NCBI GenBank assembly: GCA_951799425.1
Contig: OX637391.1
Span: 14,199,051-14,263,050 of the forward strand
Reading direction: 5' to 3'
Source: Ilex aquifolium
Taxonomy: Eukaryota > Streptophyta > Magnoliopsida > Aquifoliales > Aquifoliaceae
Length of the DNA: 64,000 nt
Shown here: piece after piece, positions 34,509-46,799 of the stretch
How the letters are laid out: every line of letters begins with the position of its first letter
Numbering within the stretch: position 1 is the stretch's first letter
The notes under the pieces: model-generated
What the model was told of the DNA's origin: nothing
Database searches by the model: none
The model's input: only the letters and a program-made list of their open reading frames with translations
Translations under genes and position numbers: made by a program

Positions 34509-35588
34509 TTTATCTATGTCTGCTTCCATGTTATGTTCGTTTAGCTTATGGGCTTTTTTTCTATTGCCGTTGTTGTGCATAATTTTCAAATGAAGCAATT
34601 ACACAAATAAATGTTCAGTACAATATTTAATTATACAATTAACCCGCCTAACTCGTGTTTTTGACATAAATATGACACACATAACCAGAATAATCTATGT
34701 TTACAATACAAAACTTCAATTCCCCGAAAACATTTTCCAAAAATTATGGTGATGTTTTTGAATATTTTTTTTTTTTTACATGAACATAACCCTTGAAATC
34801 CAGTTAAATTGTTTCACCTTACACATTCTATTTATTAAAAAGATTATACATATCATTTCGTATGACCCGCATAATAAAAAGGTTATATTAGATTTAGAGG
34901 TGTCGACATAATTACTTAGTCATACTGTTTGCAAATTTACTCAATTTTTACTAGAACAAATTCACCACCAAAAAAAAAAAAAGAGTTTTTCACCATACCC
35001 ATGCAGCCCAAAAACTCCATTCAAACACTTTTGAAGCAGAAGTATCCTATTAATTGTTGAACACTTACTCTCTTCTCTTTTTTTTAAGAGATAAGGTTGG
35101 AACCTGCAATCATCTGCGAATGAAAATGATCTATTACCATTGGGTTACTCAATCACCTCCACTTCATCTTCACTCAAACATGTTATTCTGGAATGAGGTC
35201 TTCTAACGTAAAAAGTTATTCCAAATACCATTTTTTAAAAGTGTCTAAATTTGAAAAAATAAGTTGGAAAATACCTTTATCCAGAAATAAAGATTGTGTT
35301 GTTTGGGATGGTTAAGAACTCCTAAGAAAAAAATGGAAAAGGACACGACGTAACAAACCATTTTGTAAGCTTGAGCAGTTGAGCCCACCATATCCAGTAA
35401 AGCAGTGAGCCCTAGTAAGGGCCCATTTCGTTTGATGCAGAAATGATATTCCTACATAAATCTATACTTGTTAAAAAGTAGAATTTCTTTTTAATTTTCA
35501 TTATTACACTTGCAAACACCTAACACCTATAAAGACAATACAATATGATGATGCACAAAGTTAAGTATGCACAATCAAATCAGTCGAA
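34509..35588. other. Intergenic region right of the Tat/Retand-like element
   Basis: AT-rich sequence with homopolymer A and T runs. I see no coding sequence, RNA gene or recognised element. Confidence 0.4.
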
Positions 35589-36060
35589 TGTGTGGTATAA
35601 ATTAATTAATAAAATAATTAATAATTAGAGACAAAGATTTGGTAGTTGGGTTTGAGTGACCTTACCACTGAAGGCAGCAACAGTGGCCGGAGAACTATAT
35701 TAATGAGAGAGTATAAGGTAGTAGGAGAGAGAAAGAGTAGAAAGATATGTTCAAGGTATAGTCTGTAAGATCTGCCCCCACGTGTAGGGGGTTTACAAGT
35801 TATAGGCATAGAAACCTAACAGTGGCGGTGACGTAAAAGTCAAGCCATTAATTTATCAATGAGTATAGCTATATTGGAGATAGACACTATCTTGGAGTAA
35901 TGGCTATCCCGATAACTGTTCTCCCGCGTGCGTTGACTTTCTCTGAACTTTGAGCTTTAGATTAAACTAAGGTCATGAGCTAAATCTGACCTGTCTTTTG
36001 ATGATTTAGACTTAACCCATAGACTAGACCCAAGTCTGATCTAGATTTGGGCTCGTCACA
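35589..36060 (-). repeat. Possible short solo LTR
   Basis: The interval begins TGTGTGG and ends CTCGTCACA, so both strands give TG...CA ends. Read on the minus strand it has GCCTATAACTTG followed by a C/T-rich leader, as in an LTR promoter. No matching 5-bp target duplication was found, so the assignment is weak. Confidence 0.3.
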
Positions 36061-38025
36061 ATACTCTTTTGGTAAAACACTATTAGTTGTATTTGTTATA
36101 TAATCCCCACCTTCTTTTATCCCCACCAAACTATCACCAAGAGAAACTAGAAATACAAAAGGGCATGAGTCCTAAAAGATTCTTTCTCTTCTCTCTATAT
36201 CTTCAACAAGGAATTAATCAAAATCTATATACAGAAGTTTGTCAACCTGCATATTAGAGCTTTTATTTTTGCTACACTATGAGATTAATGTGTTCTTTTT
36301 CTACAAACTTGATGAATTGTCAGTCAGCATGGTAGATGAAAGCAACCTAATTAATCAAATAGGGCATCACAATTATAAGACTATCTGATATTTTGTAGTA
36401 AGTTATGTATTCAATTTTAAGTTCTATGAAGTTTTTATAATTGATTTTGACATGAGTAAAAAGATACCTAACTTTGTAGGAACCACTTATAACTCGGATG
36501 GAATAGTCAAAGTTATTAAAAATTCTCTCATTGTATAAATGCGTCACAAAGGACTTTGACAAGTGAACTCGACAAAAATTTTTTTTAATATTTAAAGAGA
36601 ATTTATGAATATTAAAAATAAAAAACCTCACTTATAATTATCGCTTTAAGTGTCAAAACTCTCTTGAGTTGCCCCAGAACCTCATCTCATCTTTACATAC
36701 TTTCAACCTTTATGTGATTCTATGATGACGTCCTCTTCATGACTGACATAATAATTTGTGTGTTTAAGTGTCGTCGCTAGTGTTTGAATTTTCTGCAAGA
36801 TGGGATGCTCAAAGTGCTCATTTCCACATTGTATTAACTGGCAACAAAGTAGCCACATGGATGAGAAAAATACAGCATCTCTATTAGCTCAATGCACTAT
36901 TATTTCAAGTCAAACTGAAAAGGGCTTTCAACCTATCCAAACCATCCACCCTCGGAGTAAATATGCAGTGCAATAATGATCCTTTATAATTATTAACAAG
37001 CGAAAAAGATTTTTTGTAGTATATTTTCTCTTTAATTCTGGTTTTTTATAAATCATCAATTATTTATTGAAGTGAAACATATTGTATATATAAGTGTTTC
37101 TATCATACCTTAATGGTGGATAATTCGCTAAGAAAATAATTACAAAAAAAAAATATTGAAGATATCTGGTACTGATTACATATATTTATATCCAATACAA
37201 TTTAGTAAATTGAATGTGTGGATTTATGAGATTTATCATTATTATTATTAAATTGTGATATTACGTAGTAGCGATGATGTACTTATTTGCAATATATAAT
37301 GTTCACTTGATATTTTATTATTTTTTGTGATATAACGTGTCAATAGTGATATATTTAACACATTCATTGGATGTCAATCGGTTATATCGTGTACTACCGA
37401 GTCTTTGTTGGTCTTTTTATTTGGATAAATGTCGGCTTTAAATCGTGTCGCATCAAAATTTGTTTCTCTTAGTGTCACCCATATATATCGGTATAGCCAT
37501 CCCACCCTTTTTTTTCTTTCAAAAACGGTGTGGTCATATTTTAATCAAGTTATTTAAAAATTTTGATGTTGAGTTTAAGTGTAGAGAAAATTCGTCAAGA
37601 AAACAGGTAATTTTTTCTTGCATGAAATGTCATTTCCCAAAATTTCGACAACTTTATTGTAAAAAAGTTCCATATATAGTGAACACGAAGGTAAGAGCAT
37701 ATATTGTGAGAACATACATCTAAAAAATTCATTCACTAATCAATTAGTCAAAAGTTCACATTATCCAATCATAACAAAATCTCCCCAATCATCCACACAA
37801 CCATCAAACCTGTTTTAAATCTTAAAAAACAGAATCTCTAATGACACTACAGTGGAAGCGAGAGTAATACTATTAAAAATTTGTAATCAAACATAGTCTA
37901 GAATAACTCACAGCTCACCAAAAATATAAACTAACCCTAGAAGATAAACTTAAGCCCCGTGTAGAATCCCAGATGCCACTAACCTGTTGCTGTCGGGCCG
38001 AGTTCCCTTTAGAGCATCCATCTGT
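36061..38025. other. Intergenic region
   Basis: About 2 kb of AT-rich sequence. A piece near 37370-37450 shares wording (TAAATCGTGTC, CAAAATTTGT) with 62160-62200 and may be a diverged repeat. No gene is recognised. Confidence 0.4.
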
Positions 38026-38676
38026 TAGGGGTGGTAATTTTTGACACGACACGATAATTCGATTCGAACACGACACGAATAAATGAGTTTGAGTTGACTA
38101 TGTTTTAGTACAAGTCCGTGTATGACACGACCCGTCATCACAAAGTGTTAATGGGTCGTGTTTGGGTTCAACCTGCTTAACCCGAATTAACCCGTCAACA
38201 CGAAGTTTTTAATTCGAAGGAGATTGATCAGACATTTTCGTTGCATGTATGAATTTTCATGTTTTGATGACTTATTTTTTCCATTACTTCTGATGCGCAA
38301 TATACAATTAGCATATTTAATTAGAATTATAGACATAAAATATTAATTATTTGTAACTGTTTATCAAGTACTGACATAATTATTGTATAAAAAAGATATT
38401 ATTACTCATTATTATTATTATTATTATTACTATTATTATTATTAAGTTAATTTTTAGTTTGTAGAAAAAGTATGAGAAGAGATTCAATTAAGTGAAAATA
38501 AAATCTTAGCGTTAAATTTTTATTCAAAGTTTATGTGGGTCAATACGAATACGAACACGACATGAAAATAAACAGGTCAACTCGACATGACACGATTAGT
38601 TAAATGAGTTGGGTTAGGGTTGACTAATGTTCGACACGACACGAATCCGACACAACATAACCCGATTGCCACCCTA
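38026..38676. mobile_element. hAT-type MITE with 8-bp target duplication
   Basis: Terminal inverted repeats TAGGGGTGGTAA and TTGCCACCCTA are flanked by a perfect 8-bp target duplication CCATCTGT (38018-38025 and 38677-38684). The 8-bp duplication and the TAGGG-type ends fit the hAT superfamily. Internally it is dominated by CACGACACGA-type repeats near both ends and a TTA run (38407-38446). There is no transposase ORF, so it is non-autonomous. Confidence 0.85.
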
Positions 38677-38761
38677 CCATCTGTGTTCATTTTTAGCCTC
38701 CCCTGCACGAGATAAGGACCACCAAATTAGTCTATGAGCATGTGCTCCTTATATAGGCATA

Positions 38762-39169
38762 CTAGTTATTGCAGTAATAAAAAAATGATAAACAATAAAC
38801 ATATTTGTATTCATATTCAAAATCAAATTACAAATATAAATGAGAGATAAATGAATTTAAGCATCAGTTGTAGTGGTGGTGGTAGGAGATAGTGATGGTT
38901 GTGGTGGGTGGCAATGACCGTGGTGGTGGTGGTGGTTGCGGCGGCAGCGGCGGTGGTGGTGGTGGCGGTGGCGGCGACGATGGCGGTGGTGATGGTGGTG
39001 GAGGTGGTGGTGGTGGTGGTGGAGGGGGCGATGGCGATGACGGTGATGGTGATGGTGGTGGTGGCGGCGACAATGATGGTGGTGGTGGCGGCGACGGCGG
39101 CTGCGGCGGTGGTGGTGGCGATGGTGGTGACGACGCTGGTGGTGGCGGCGGCGATGGTGGTGGTGGCGG

Positions 39170-39216
<47 letters not shown>

Positions 39217-39670
39217 GCGGTGGTGGCGATGGCAATGGCGATAGTGGTAGTGGTGGTGGCGATGGCGGTGGCAATGGTGGCAATGGTGGTGGTGGTGGTG
39301 GCGGTGGCGGCGACGGCGGCGGTGGCGAAGACGGCGGTTGTGGCGGCAGTGGTGGTGGCAGTGGTAGTGGTAGTGGTAGAGGTAGTGGTGGTGGTAGTGG
39401 TGGTGGTTGTAATAGAGGTAGTGGTGGAGCGGTTTCAAATATTATTTTTTTTTTTTTTAAGTACTTATTAGAAATAATTTCTAGAAGTACTTTTAAAAAG
39501 TCACTTCAAACACACATTTAGGAGCCTATTTTTCCTATTAAATTTAGGGTGTTAATATTAGCCGTTAGATTAACTTTAAAGTAAAATTTAAAGCGATTTG
39601 AACTGCGAAAAACAAAAGTCATTTTATTTATCTTTTGAAATTTGAATTGTAAGCTACTTTATTATATAGA
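38762..39670 (-). mobile_element. Helitron carrying a long GGT/GGC/GAT array (copy A)
   Basis: On the minus strand it starts TCTATATAATAAAGTAGC and ends CAATAACTAG. It is preceded by A and followed by T, as expected for Helitrons. The 3' hairpin present in copies B and C is missing here. The internal 565 bp (38866-39430) are a degenerate trinucleotide array. No RepHel coding sequence is present, so it is non-autonomous. Confidence 0.65.
38866..39430. repeat. Degenerate (GGT/GGC/GAT)n array
   Basis: About 565 bp built almost only of GGT, GGC, GAT and AGT triplets, including eight or more GAC/GAT units at 39175-39215. It creates long spurious ORFs on both strands (poly-Gly, poly-Asp, poly-His/Pro, poly-Val). 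I do not regard these as genes. Confidence 0.9.
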
Positions 39671-40294
39671 TAGTTATTCTTCATGCCTGAAGGCACGGAA
39701 TAATAAAATAAATGGTCAACAATAAATATAAAATCAAATAACAAACATAGAATGATAAAAAAATTTAAGTACCGATTGTAGTGAAGGTGAGCGGTGGTAG
39801 TGGTGGTGGGCGACAGTGGTGATAATGAGAGACGGTGATGGTTGTGGTGGGTAAGGCGACGATCGTGGTGGTGGTAGCAGCCGTGGGTAGCAATGGTGAT
39901 GATAGTGGTGGTAAGGTGGTGGCAACAACGGTGGTGGTAACGACGGTGCTGGTGGTGGTGGGGTGGTGGGTATGGTAGGGTGGAGATAGTAATGGTGGTG
40001 GTGGTGGCAGTGGTAGTGGAGCAGTGGGGGTGGTGGTGGTAGCGGTAGTGGTGGGGCGGTTTCAAACATTATTTTTTGTCTTAAAGTACTTATGAGAAAT
40101 AATTTTTAGAAGTACTTTTAAAAAGTTACTCTAAACACACCCTTATGGGCCTATTTTTCCTATTAAATTTGAGGTGTTAATATTAGCCGTTAGATTAACT
40201 TTAAAATAAAATTTAAAACGATCTCAACCACGAATAGCAAAAGTTATTTTTTTTATTTTTGAGATTTGAATTGTATTGTACTTTATTATATAGT
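39671..40294 (-). mobile_element. Helitron carrying a GGT array (copy B), abutting copy A
   Basis: Collinear with copy A: 5' CTATATAATAAAGTA, the shared block TTAATCTAACGGCTAATATT, a GGT array (about 39780-40060), TTAAATTTTTTTATCATTC, then a 3' hairpin CGTGCCTTCAGGCATG followed by AAGAATAACTA. Copy A begins at the very next base, as if it had inserted in the AT target at the end of B. Its 5' end coincides with the point where the L1 sequence stops. Confidence 0.6.
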
Positions 40295-40296
40295 TT

Positions 40297-42040
40297 TTAA
40301 AATGATTCTTTAATCTCCCTGGCTAAGATCCAAGCATTCTTAGCAATAATATATGGAGGGGTCTTGAATCTCTCAATACATTCTTTGTTCCTGTCCTTCC
40401 AAATGTTGCATCTAATAGAAGTAAACACAATTGGCCATTCCACTTCTCTCCATTTTTCCATTGTCCTCTCACTGTAATTCTGTACAAGCCAGGAATGAAG
40501 GTTAGTGGATTGGTCAATAAGATAACGTTGATTTCCAAGGAATGCTTTCCATATTACCTTAGCTTTACTGCAATCTCTTAAAATGTGAATAGAGGTTTCT
40601 TTATCAGAATTACATCTTTTACATGCAGCATTCCTTGTCATATTTCTAGAAGCTCCAAGGCTATTGGACAAAATTTTGACATCTTGAACCAGCCATAAGA
40701 AAAATTTTAAACTATGTGGGATGCTCAAGTTCCAAATCCATTTCAAGTTTCTATTCAAAAGACTGTCCCTTTCTGTCCTTATGATCCATTTATAAGCCAC
40801 TTTTATAAAGAATAATCCATTACTGGCATTACCCCAGGAGGGAGTGTCAGTAAAAGGTGTTAACATTAGATATAAGTGTGTGCAGAATATAATTGCAAAT
40901 ATGAGAGGGAAGAAACATGCCAGCGCTTCTTAGATTCCAGTTACTTTGATGAGTCAATAAAATCAGAAATTGTGCATTTGGGGTCAACTTCCGCTAGGAT
41001 CTACATTTTGTTTTGGAGAGCTGTATCTCCAAACCACCAATCAAACTAGAATGAGATATTATTCCCATTACCTATGAGCCATTTGGTTCCTTCTCTCACC
41101 ACCTCTTTTGTTTTCAGAATAGCCCTCCAAGTGGGAGATGCATTAGACTTTTCTGTCCAGGTTTGTGAGTCATGTTTTAAATATTTCTCCTTGATTATTT
41201 CGACCCACAGTGAATCTTGGTTTTGATTAAGCTTCCAGCCTAGTATAGAAAGAATAACAATGTTATTATCCTTACTTTTCCTAAGCCCTAACCCCCCCCC
41301 CCCCCCCCCCCCTCTTTTATCTTTAGGAGTGCAAATTGTATCCCAATTAACAAGGTGAACTCTTTTCTTCTCTTCATTGTCTCCCCGAAGGAAATTTCTA
41401 TTAAGCCTATCAATTCTTTCACAAGTAGCTTGTGGTAACCAAGTTGTTTGCATTGTATAATTAGTGAACGTAGAGGTGACTGTCTTTACTAGCGTGGCTC
41501 TCCCTGCTAAGGATAAGTTTTTAGCCTTCCATCCACTTAGCTTAGCTTGAATTTTCTCAGTCAGGTAGTTGTAATGATTTTTACTGGCCATGTTATGGAT
41601 AATTGGGATCCCCAGATATTTTCCAAGGTCCTTTGTGCTAGAGATACCACTCTTCCTAATTAGTGTTCTGATTTGGATTTTTTTGACATTTGATGAGTAA
41701 TAGATTTTGGATTTAGTGAGGCTAACACTTTAGCTTGAAAAATTGCAGAAATTTTCCAAAATTCCTCTAATCATGTCATAGACATTTTCAGTGGCTCTGG
41801 AGAAGAGGATTATATCATCAACAAAGAGAAGGTGGGTGATAGTTGAGCCCCTTCTAGAGGTATTGATGCCTGTCCACATACCTTCTTCCACTTTCCTATG
41901 AATGAGTTGCCCAAGTTTCTCCATACACAGGGTAAAAAGCTATGGTGACAGAGGGTCACCCTGCCTTAATCCTCTTATAGGCTTAATGGGGTCTAAAGGC
42001 TCTCCATTCCATAAGATGGAAAGTGAAGATCCAATCACAC
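40297..42040 (-). pseudogene. L1-A ORF2, 3' half (RT catalytic end and zf-RVT)
   Basis: 41924-41730 contains the RT catalytic block THLLFVDDIILFSRAT. 41591-41046 continues with KIQAKLSGWKAKNLSLAGRA and NFLRGDNEEKKRVHLVNW. In the latter the usual 'GGLGLR' motif is stretched to seven Gly by a 21-base C run (41292-41312). 40866-40297 holds the zinc-binding region (SLKFFLWLVQD, ACKRCNSDKETSIHILRDC). A frame break lies between 41046 and 40866 and another between 41730 and 41591. Confidence 0.8.
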
Positions 42041-44390
42041 TGTGACGCCCCAATTTCCGGGGGTCCTATATTAACCGTTGATCATCCTTCAACCCGCGGA
42101 ATTACCCGTAGATATCACTCAACCCAACACCACGGCGATAGCATCCCCTTAGTTGGGATCATAACTCACAAATGTAAACTGGATTCAATTATTCATTGGG
42201 TTCAACCAAGATCCAACATACCAGGATTTATACTCCATTATAGTCCATTTACATCATTGGAGGTAAGGAAAACATAGATCGAAAATAGGGTAAAGCAGTT
42301 TAAAAATCTGAAAATTCTTGAGAGTGTACCGGTACTGTGTACTGGTACAATATCGTACCGGTACTGCGTACCGGTATGGTTTGCCTACTGGAAAGTGCGT
42401 ACCGGTACACAGTACCAGTACTTTCTGCCCAGTTTTACCTTTTTCAACCATTTTTCATTTTCAATCCATTCCAAACCTCCCAAAATCATCCAACACATGT
42501 TTGATAAGATCTCCCATATAAAACATAATTTGTACAAGTTCCATTACAATTAATCTCATACATTTACACATCAAAATGGAATTTTCACAAAAGCTTTACA
42601 AAATAAACCATAAAAGCCACAAGTTGGCTTTCTTCAACCTTGGGGCTCGAATTGGGAGCCGTCCGCCGGTGTACATCCCGCACCTGAAATGTTTTTCCCA
42701 CGAAGGGTGAGCCAACGCCCATTAGAGTAGATCCTACAAAGGCTACTCCCCCCCTAGATGCTCATGCTCATGCAACATTCATTCCTTATAAGGATATGCA
42801 TTCTAAGTTGGAATGCAACAATACCATGCCATGAAATGAGATGACGCTCACTCATGCACTTCAACCCGAGTCCTCACCGACTCCCACTACACGATGCAAT
42901 GCCAAAGTATTTCTTTCCATCATTTATGTTCACATCAAATGACATTTTCAAAACTAGGGTCCTTCTTGGGATTGGATATTCATGGACTTACACCAAGGGT
43001 CATCCATACCCGCACACTTTATGGACTCTTACACCAATGGAGTGCATCTCCCAAATCACCGGGCCTTGCACCCGAGAGGTCGTCATGACTCTTCTTGCTA
43101 ACCCCAACCCAATTTATCATGCAACCAAGCGATTTAGCTCGGTCTTCGACCCAACTTTTCCCAAGCCATACCGTCAATCACCAAGTGTGGTGTTGACAAC
43201 AACCATGCACACACCCATGTAATGAGATGCTTCCGTGCATATGCAATGCTACGTCCCATTGTATACAACATAATGCTCAATATGCCAAGAACAACACATG
43301 AACAATTTCAACATGCCCATGCAATTACAAATCATATCATAAGCATATGATTCCACAAGTTAAACTTAAGCATGTTATCTCAATTCAATCAAAACAACAA
43401 TTTCCAAATACTCAAGGCATTTCACCAAACACCTTCAAGGCATAATTTATATAACACATAGCATTCCTTTAATTTCACTAAGTTACATAGTAAATCACAT
43501 GTAACTTCCACATACCAAAATCAAACTAGCAATTAGCTTAAACCATTTCTATGCTCACTTTTCCATTTCTATAAACATAAACATACATATAAAAGTCTAT
43601 ACATATGCATAAACATATCAAACCCTTAAATTATCAACATCTACGGAAAGATTAATCCAAGGTAGGAAGAATCCTACATCTTGAGGCTTGAAATGAAGAT
43701 TAGGCTTCAAGACCACACCAAGAATACCCCCAAAAACTCAAGACTTTGATTTCTCCAAAACTTTGCCTTTTGATCTTCGGTGAAACTCTTTGTTCTTGGT
43801 ACCCACGCGTAGCCCTAGTCACGTAGAGCAACTTTAATTCTTGGCTCGAGCGATTCCGAGTGACGGAACTCCGGGAAATCGAAAGAGAAGCTTGAAGAAT
43901 CAAGGTTTTCTCTCTTTTCTCTCTTCTCTCTCTATGGCCGGCCAAAGGGGCTGAACAATGGGATATTTCTCCTGAAATATCTCATTTAAGTCCCTATTTA
44001 TAATTTTAAATGCTCGGCCTACGTCGCGCCACACGTCACCCACTAATCCGGGTCCGTTTCCGCCCCGAAATGATTTATTGATTTCGGTTTAAGTTCAAAT
44101 TAATTTTATTTGAACTTTAATTAAATTTTAAGGAAATTTTATAAAATATATTTATGGGGACGTTTGTGAGGCCATTCGCCACGCAGTCGCCTCGAACGAC
44201 GTGCAAAATTCGACTCTCTCGGAATTCGACGAAATTTGACAGGGTGAATAGATTTCGCGATACGAATCCAACGGCGAACTCCGTTTACTCATCCGAGGTC
44301 TAGATCATGAGTATTTCAAATAAGCATTAGGATGGCAAATGACCATTTTGCCCTTATTCACAAAAAGTTCAAATTTGCTCGTGTTTTACA
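42041..44390 (-). mobile_element. Second copy of the 2.4-kb solo LTR family, inverted, inside L1-A
   Basis: Plus-strand start TGTGACGCCCC is the reverse complement of the end of the 25250-27646 copy. The plus-strand end CGTGTTTTACA is the reverse complement of that copy's start. Shared blocks run throughout, with roughly 13% mismatch over one end (by eye). The flanks CACAC (42036-42040) and CACAG (44391-44395) form a 4-of-5 target duplication. It interrupts the reverse transcriptase of L1-A. Confidence 0.85.
42325..42425. repeat. ACCGGT palindrome cluster in the solo LTR
   Basis: Several overlapping copies of GTACCGGTACTG and GCGTACCGGTAC. Each is self-complementary around ACCGGT, and they can pair with each other. 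The equivalent cluster in the other copy is at 27296-27365. Confidence 0.8.
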
Positions 44391-46245
44391 CACAGTTCAT
44401 AATTAACTCAATCCAACATTGGGGGAAGTTAAACACCTTTAGTGTTTGGTGGAGAAAAGGCCAGCTAATTCTATCATAGGCTTTTTCAAGGTCGATTTTG
44501 ATCACCATTTCCCCTGTTTTCCCCTTCTTTCTCCTTAATAAGTGAATAATTTTTTGGGTTATGATAACATTATCAATGGTTTGTCTCCTTGGGATAAAAC
44601 TACTTTGGTTAGGACTTACCAATTTATCAAGGAAGGGTCTTAGTCTTGCAACAAGAAGTTTTGAAAGGACTTTGTAACTCACATTGCATAGGCTAATAGG
44701 TCTAAACAAATAGGGTAGGGAAGGGTTTTCTACCTTAGGAATCAATGTGATCTAGGTTTCATTGATCTCCTAGGAAAACCCTTGATCTAAAAATCACTTT
44801 GATTTGGTTGATCACTGAATCTCCTACAATTTCCCAATATTTATGTTAGAAGAACCCTTGGAGACCATCAAGGCCGGGGTTTTTTTGAGCTTTTATACTA
44901 AAGGCTGCCTTTTTAATTTCAAAGTCTGTAACTGGGTTTCCCAAAACTTGGTTATCCACCATGTTAAGCTTAACTATTGGTTCAAAATTATTAGTCTCGC
45001 TTGGGTAATGGGTGTCAGATTCAAATAAGTTTTTGTAGAAATCCTGGATAATTCCTGCAATATTATTCTTCTTTGTAATCCATTCTCCCTGTGAGTTTTT
45101 TAAAGTTTGAGGTTTGTTTTTTCTTCTTCTTGCAATGGTAGACACGTGAAAGTATTTCATATTTTTATCCCCTAGTGTTATCCATTTAGATCTTGATATT
45201 TTATGCCAAAGAGTTTCTTCTTATTCTAGGATTTAGTTATATTCCACCAACAAATTTTCTTCCAATCTTTCTAGATTATGGGTGTATTTATATTCTTGTG
45301 ATTTCTGGACTCTCTCTAACCTTGCTAAGACCATTCTTTTTCTCTAGTAAACGTTTCCAAAGGAGGTTCTATTCCAATCCTTTGCATTCTCCACAAAAGA
45401 TTTAGTGGCTTGTATTAGGGAGTTATTTGATTGTTTCCAAGATTTTAAGACAACTTCACTAAAATCAGGTTTTGTGGTCCATACTACTTCAAGTCGAAAA
45501 GGCCTATTAATACTTTGGTTAAGAGTGTTATCTCTAATTTGGATCAAGATGGGGCAGTGGTCTGAGTAGGTCCTCAGTAGGTTGCGTACACTTGCTTCCA
45601 GAAATTGGGTTGTCCACTTCACGTTCGCTAGTGCCCTAACTAATCATATTTTAGTATTTGCCAAGCCTTTCCTCTTGTTATTCAAGGTAATTCTTGGTCC
45701 ACAACAGCCTAAATCCATTAGGCCACATTTACTAATTCTCTCATTAAACCTTTTAGTTCTGTTGCCATGATCTATATGTCTACCTCTTCTCTCTGAGTTG
45801 CTAGAAAAAATCATTAAGGTCTCATGCAATCATCCAAGCATTCAAGTAATGATCTCCAGTACTACTCAAATTATCCCATAGGTGGTCTTTGTTTGAAGGT
45901 TTAGGTCTGCCATAGAAGGTTGAGAAAAGCCATTCATCGAAGTCGACTCTTGTGATGTGGGCATGGATTACCTATGATGTGGCTTGGTGGATGTGAACAT
46001 AGACATTAGTATGGTCCCAAAGAATCCAGATACCTTCTTCTCTACCCATAGGTTCCACTCCCTCACTCATTGTGAGACCAAATTGTGTGAAGAAAATTTT
46101 CATTTGAGTACTTGGGATTTTGGTTTCCATCAGTACGACCACGTTAGGACATGAGCTCTAAAAAGATCAGCAAATGCTCTTTGAAATCTGTGACTACCTG
46201 CACCTTTTCAATTCCAAGATAATATCTTTATTGGTCTAGTCATTA
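44391..46245 (-). pseudogene. L1-A ORF2, 5' half (endonuclease and N-terminal RT)
   Basis: The endonuclease start is recognisable as KILSWN followed by KGAGSHRFQRAFADLF (46220-46170). Its catalytic end is SDHCPILI (near 45565). 45160-44846 encodes MKYFHVSTIARRRKNK. 44745-44391 encodes the RT palm start (FRPISLCNVSYKVLSKLLV, RQTIDNVIITQ, KIDLEKAYDRISW). Several in-frame stops and shifts separate these blocks. Confidence 0.8.
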
Positions 46246-46799
46246 ATAAAGTTGGAAATGGGCTTATTCACTCAGATCCAATATTCTTCTAATTTGGTTC
46301 CTTCTCTCTACAAGTGGAACCATCTAAGTCATTGAGACTACTGTTATTCTATCCAAGGTGGTCCTGAGGGAGCATGGTTGTATCTTCACCTCTATTTCCT
46401 TAATCATCAAGTGCATAGAGATTAACCATTTGATCTGTTATTTCGCTCTAAAGATTATATCTGCTGGAATGGGTACTATATTGTACAAACAGAGGGGATT
46501 CTCTTCCATTCTCGAGATTAATTTGTTTCTTTTGGTCTGGAGGTTTAGGGGTCTTCTGGGTGTGTTGGGTTAGGGTTTATTTTGGGTTTAAGCCTGGGTT
46601 TAGGGTTAGGGGAAGACCAACGAAGGGGGTGAGAGTGATAGGAGAAAAGATACTAGGGTTTGTGATGGGATGGTTTGAAAGAGGGCTTGAGGTGAGATTA
46701 CTTCATTCTCCAATCCTGGCAGATGGATTAGACGTGGTGTACAAGGGAGCCTGTCCACAATTGGACCTTTGAACAAAATTCGAAGGATCTGAATATCTC

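Noticed and set aside
38857-39521. Long ORFs of 139-209 codons on both strands (poly-Gly/Asp, poly-His, Pro/Ser-rich, Val/Ala-rich)
   Set aside because: They arise from the trinucleotide array of a Helitron: four overlapping frames are open at once and the composition is purely repeat-driven.
39628-40069. His/Pro-rich ORFs on the minus strand
   Set aside because: Same cause, the GGT/CCA array of Helitron copy B.
42325-42425. Palindromic short repeats considered as a CRISPR-like array
   Set aside because: No regular spacers, plant nuclear context, and the repeats sit inside an LTR.
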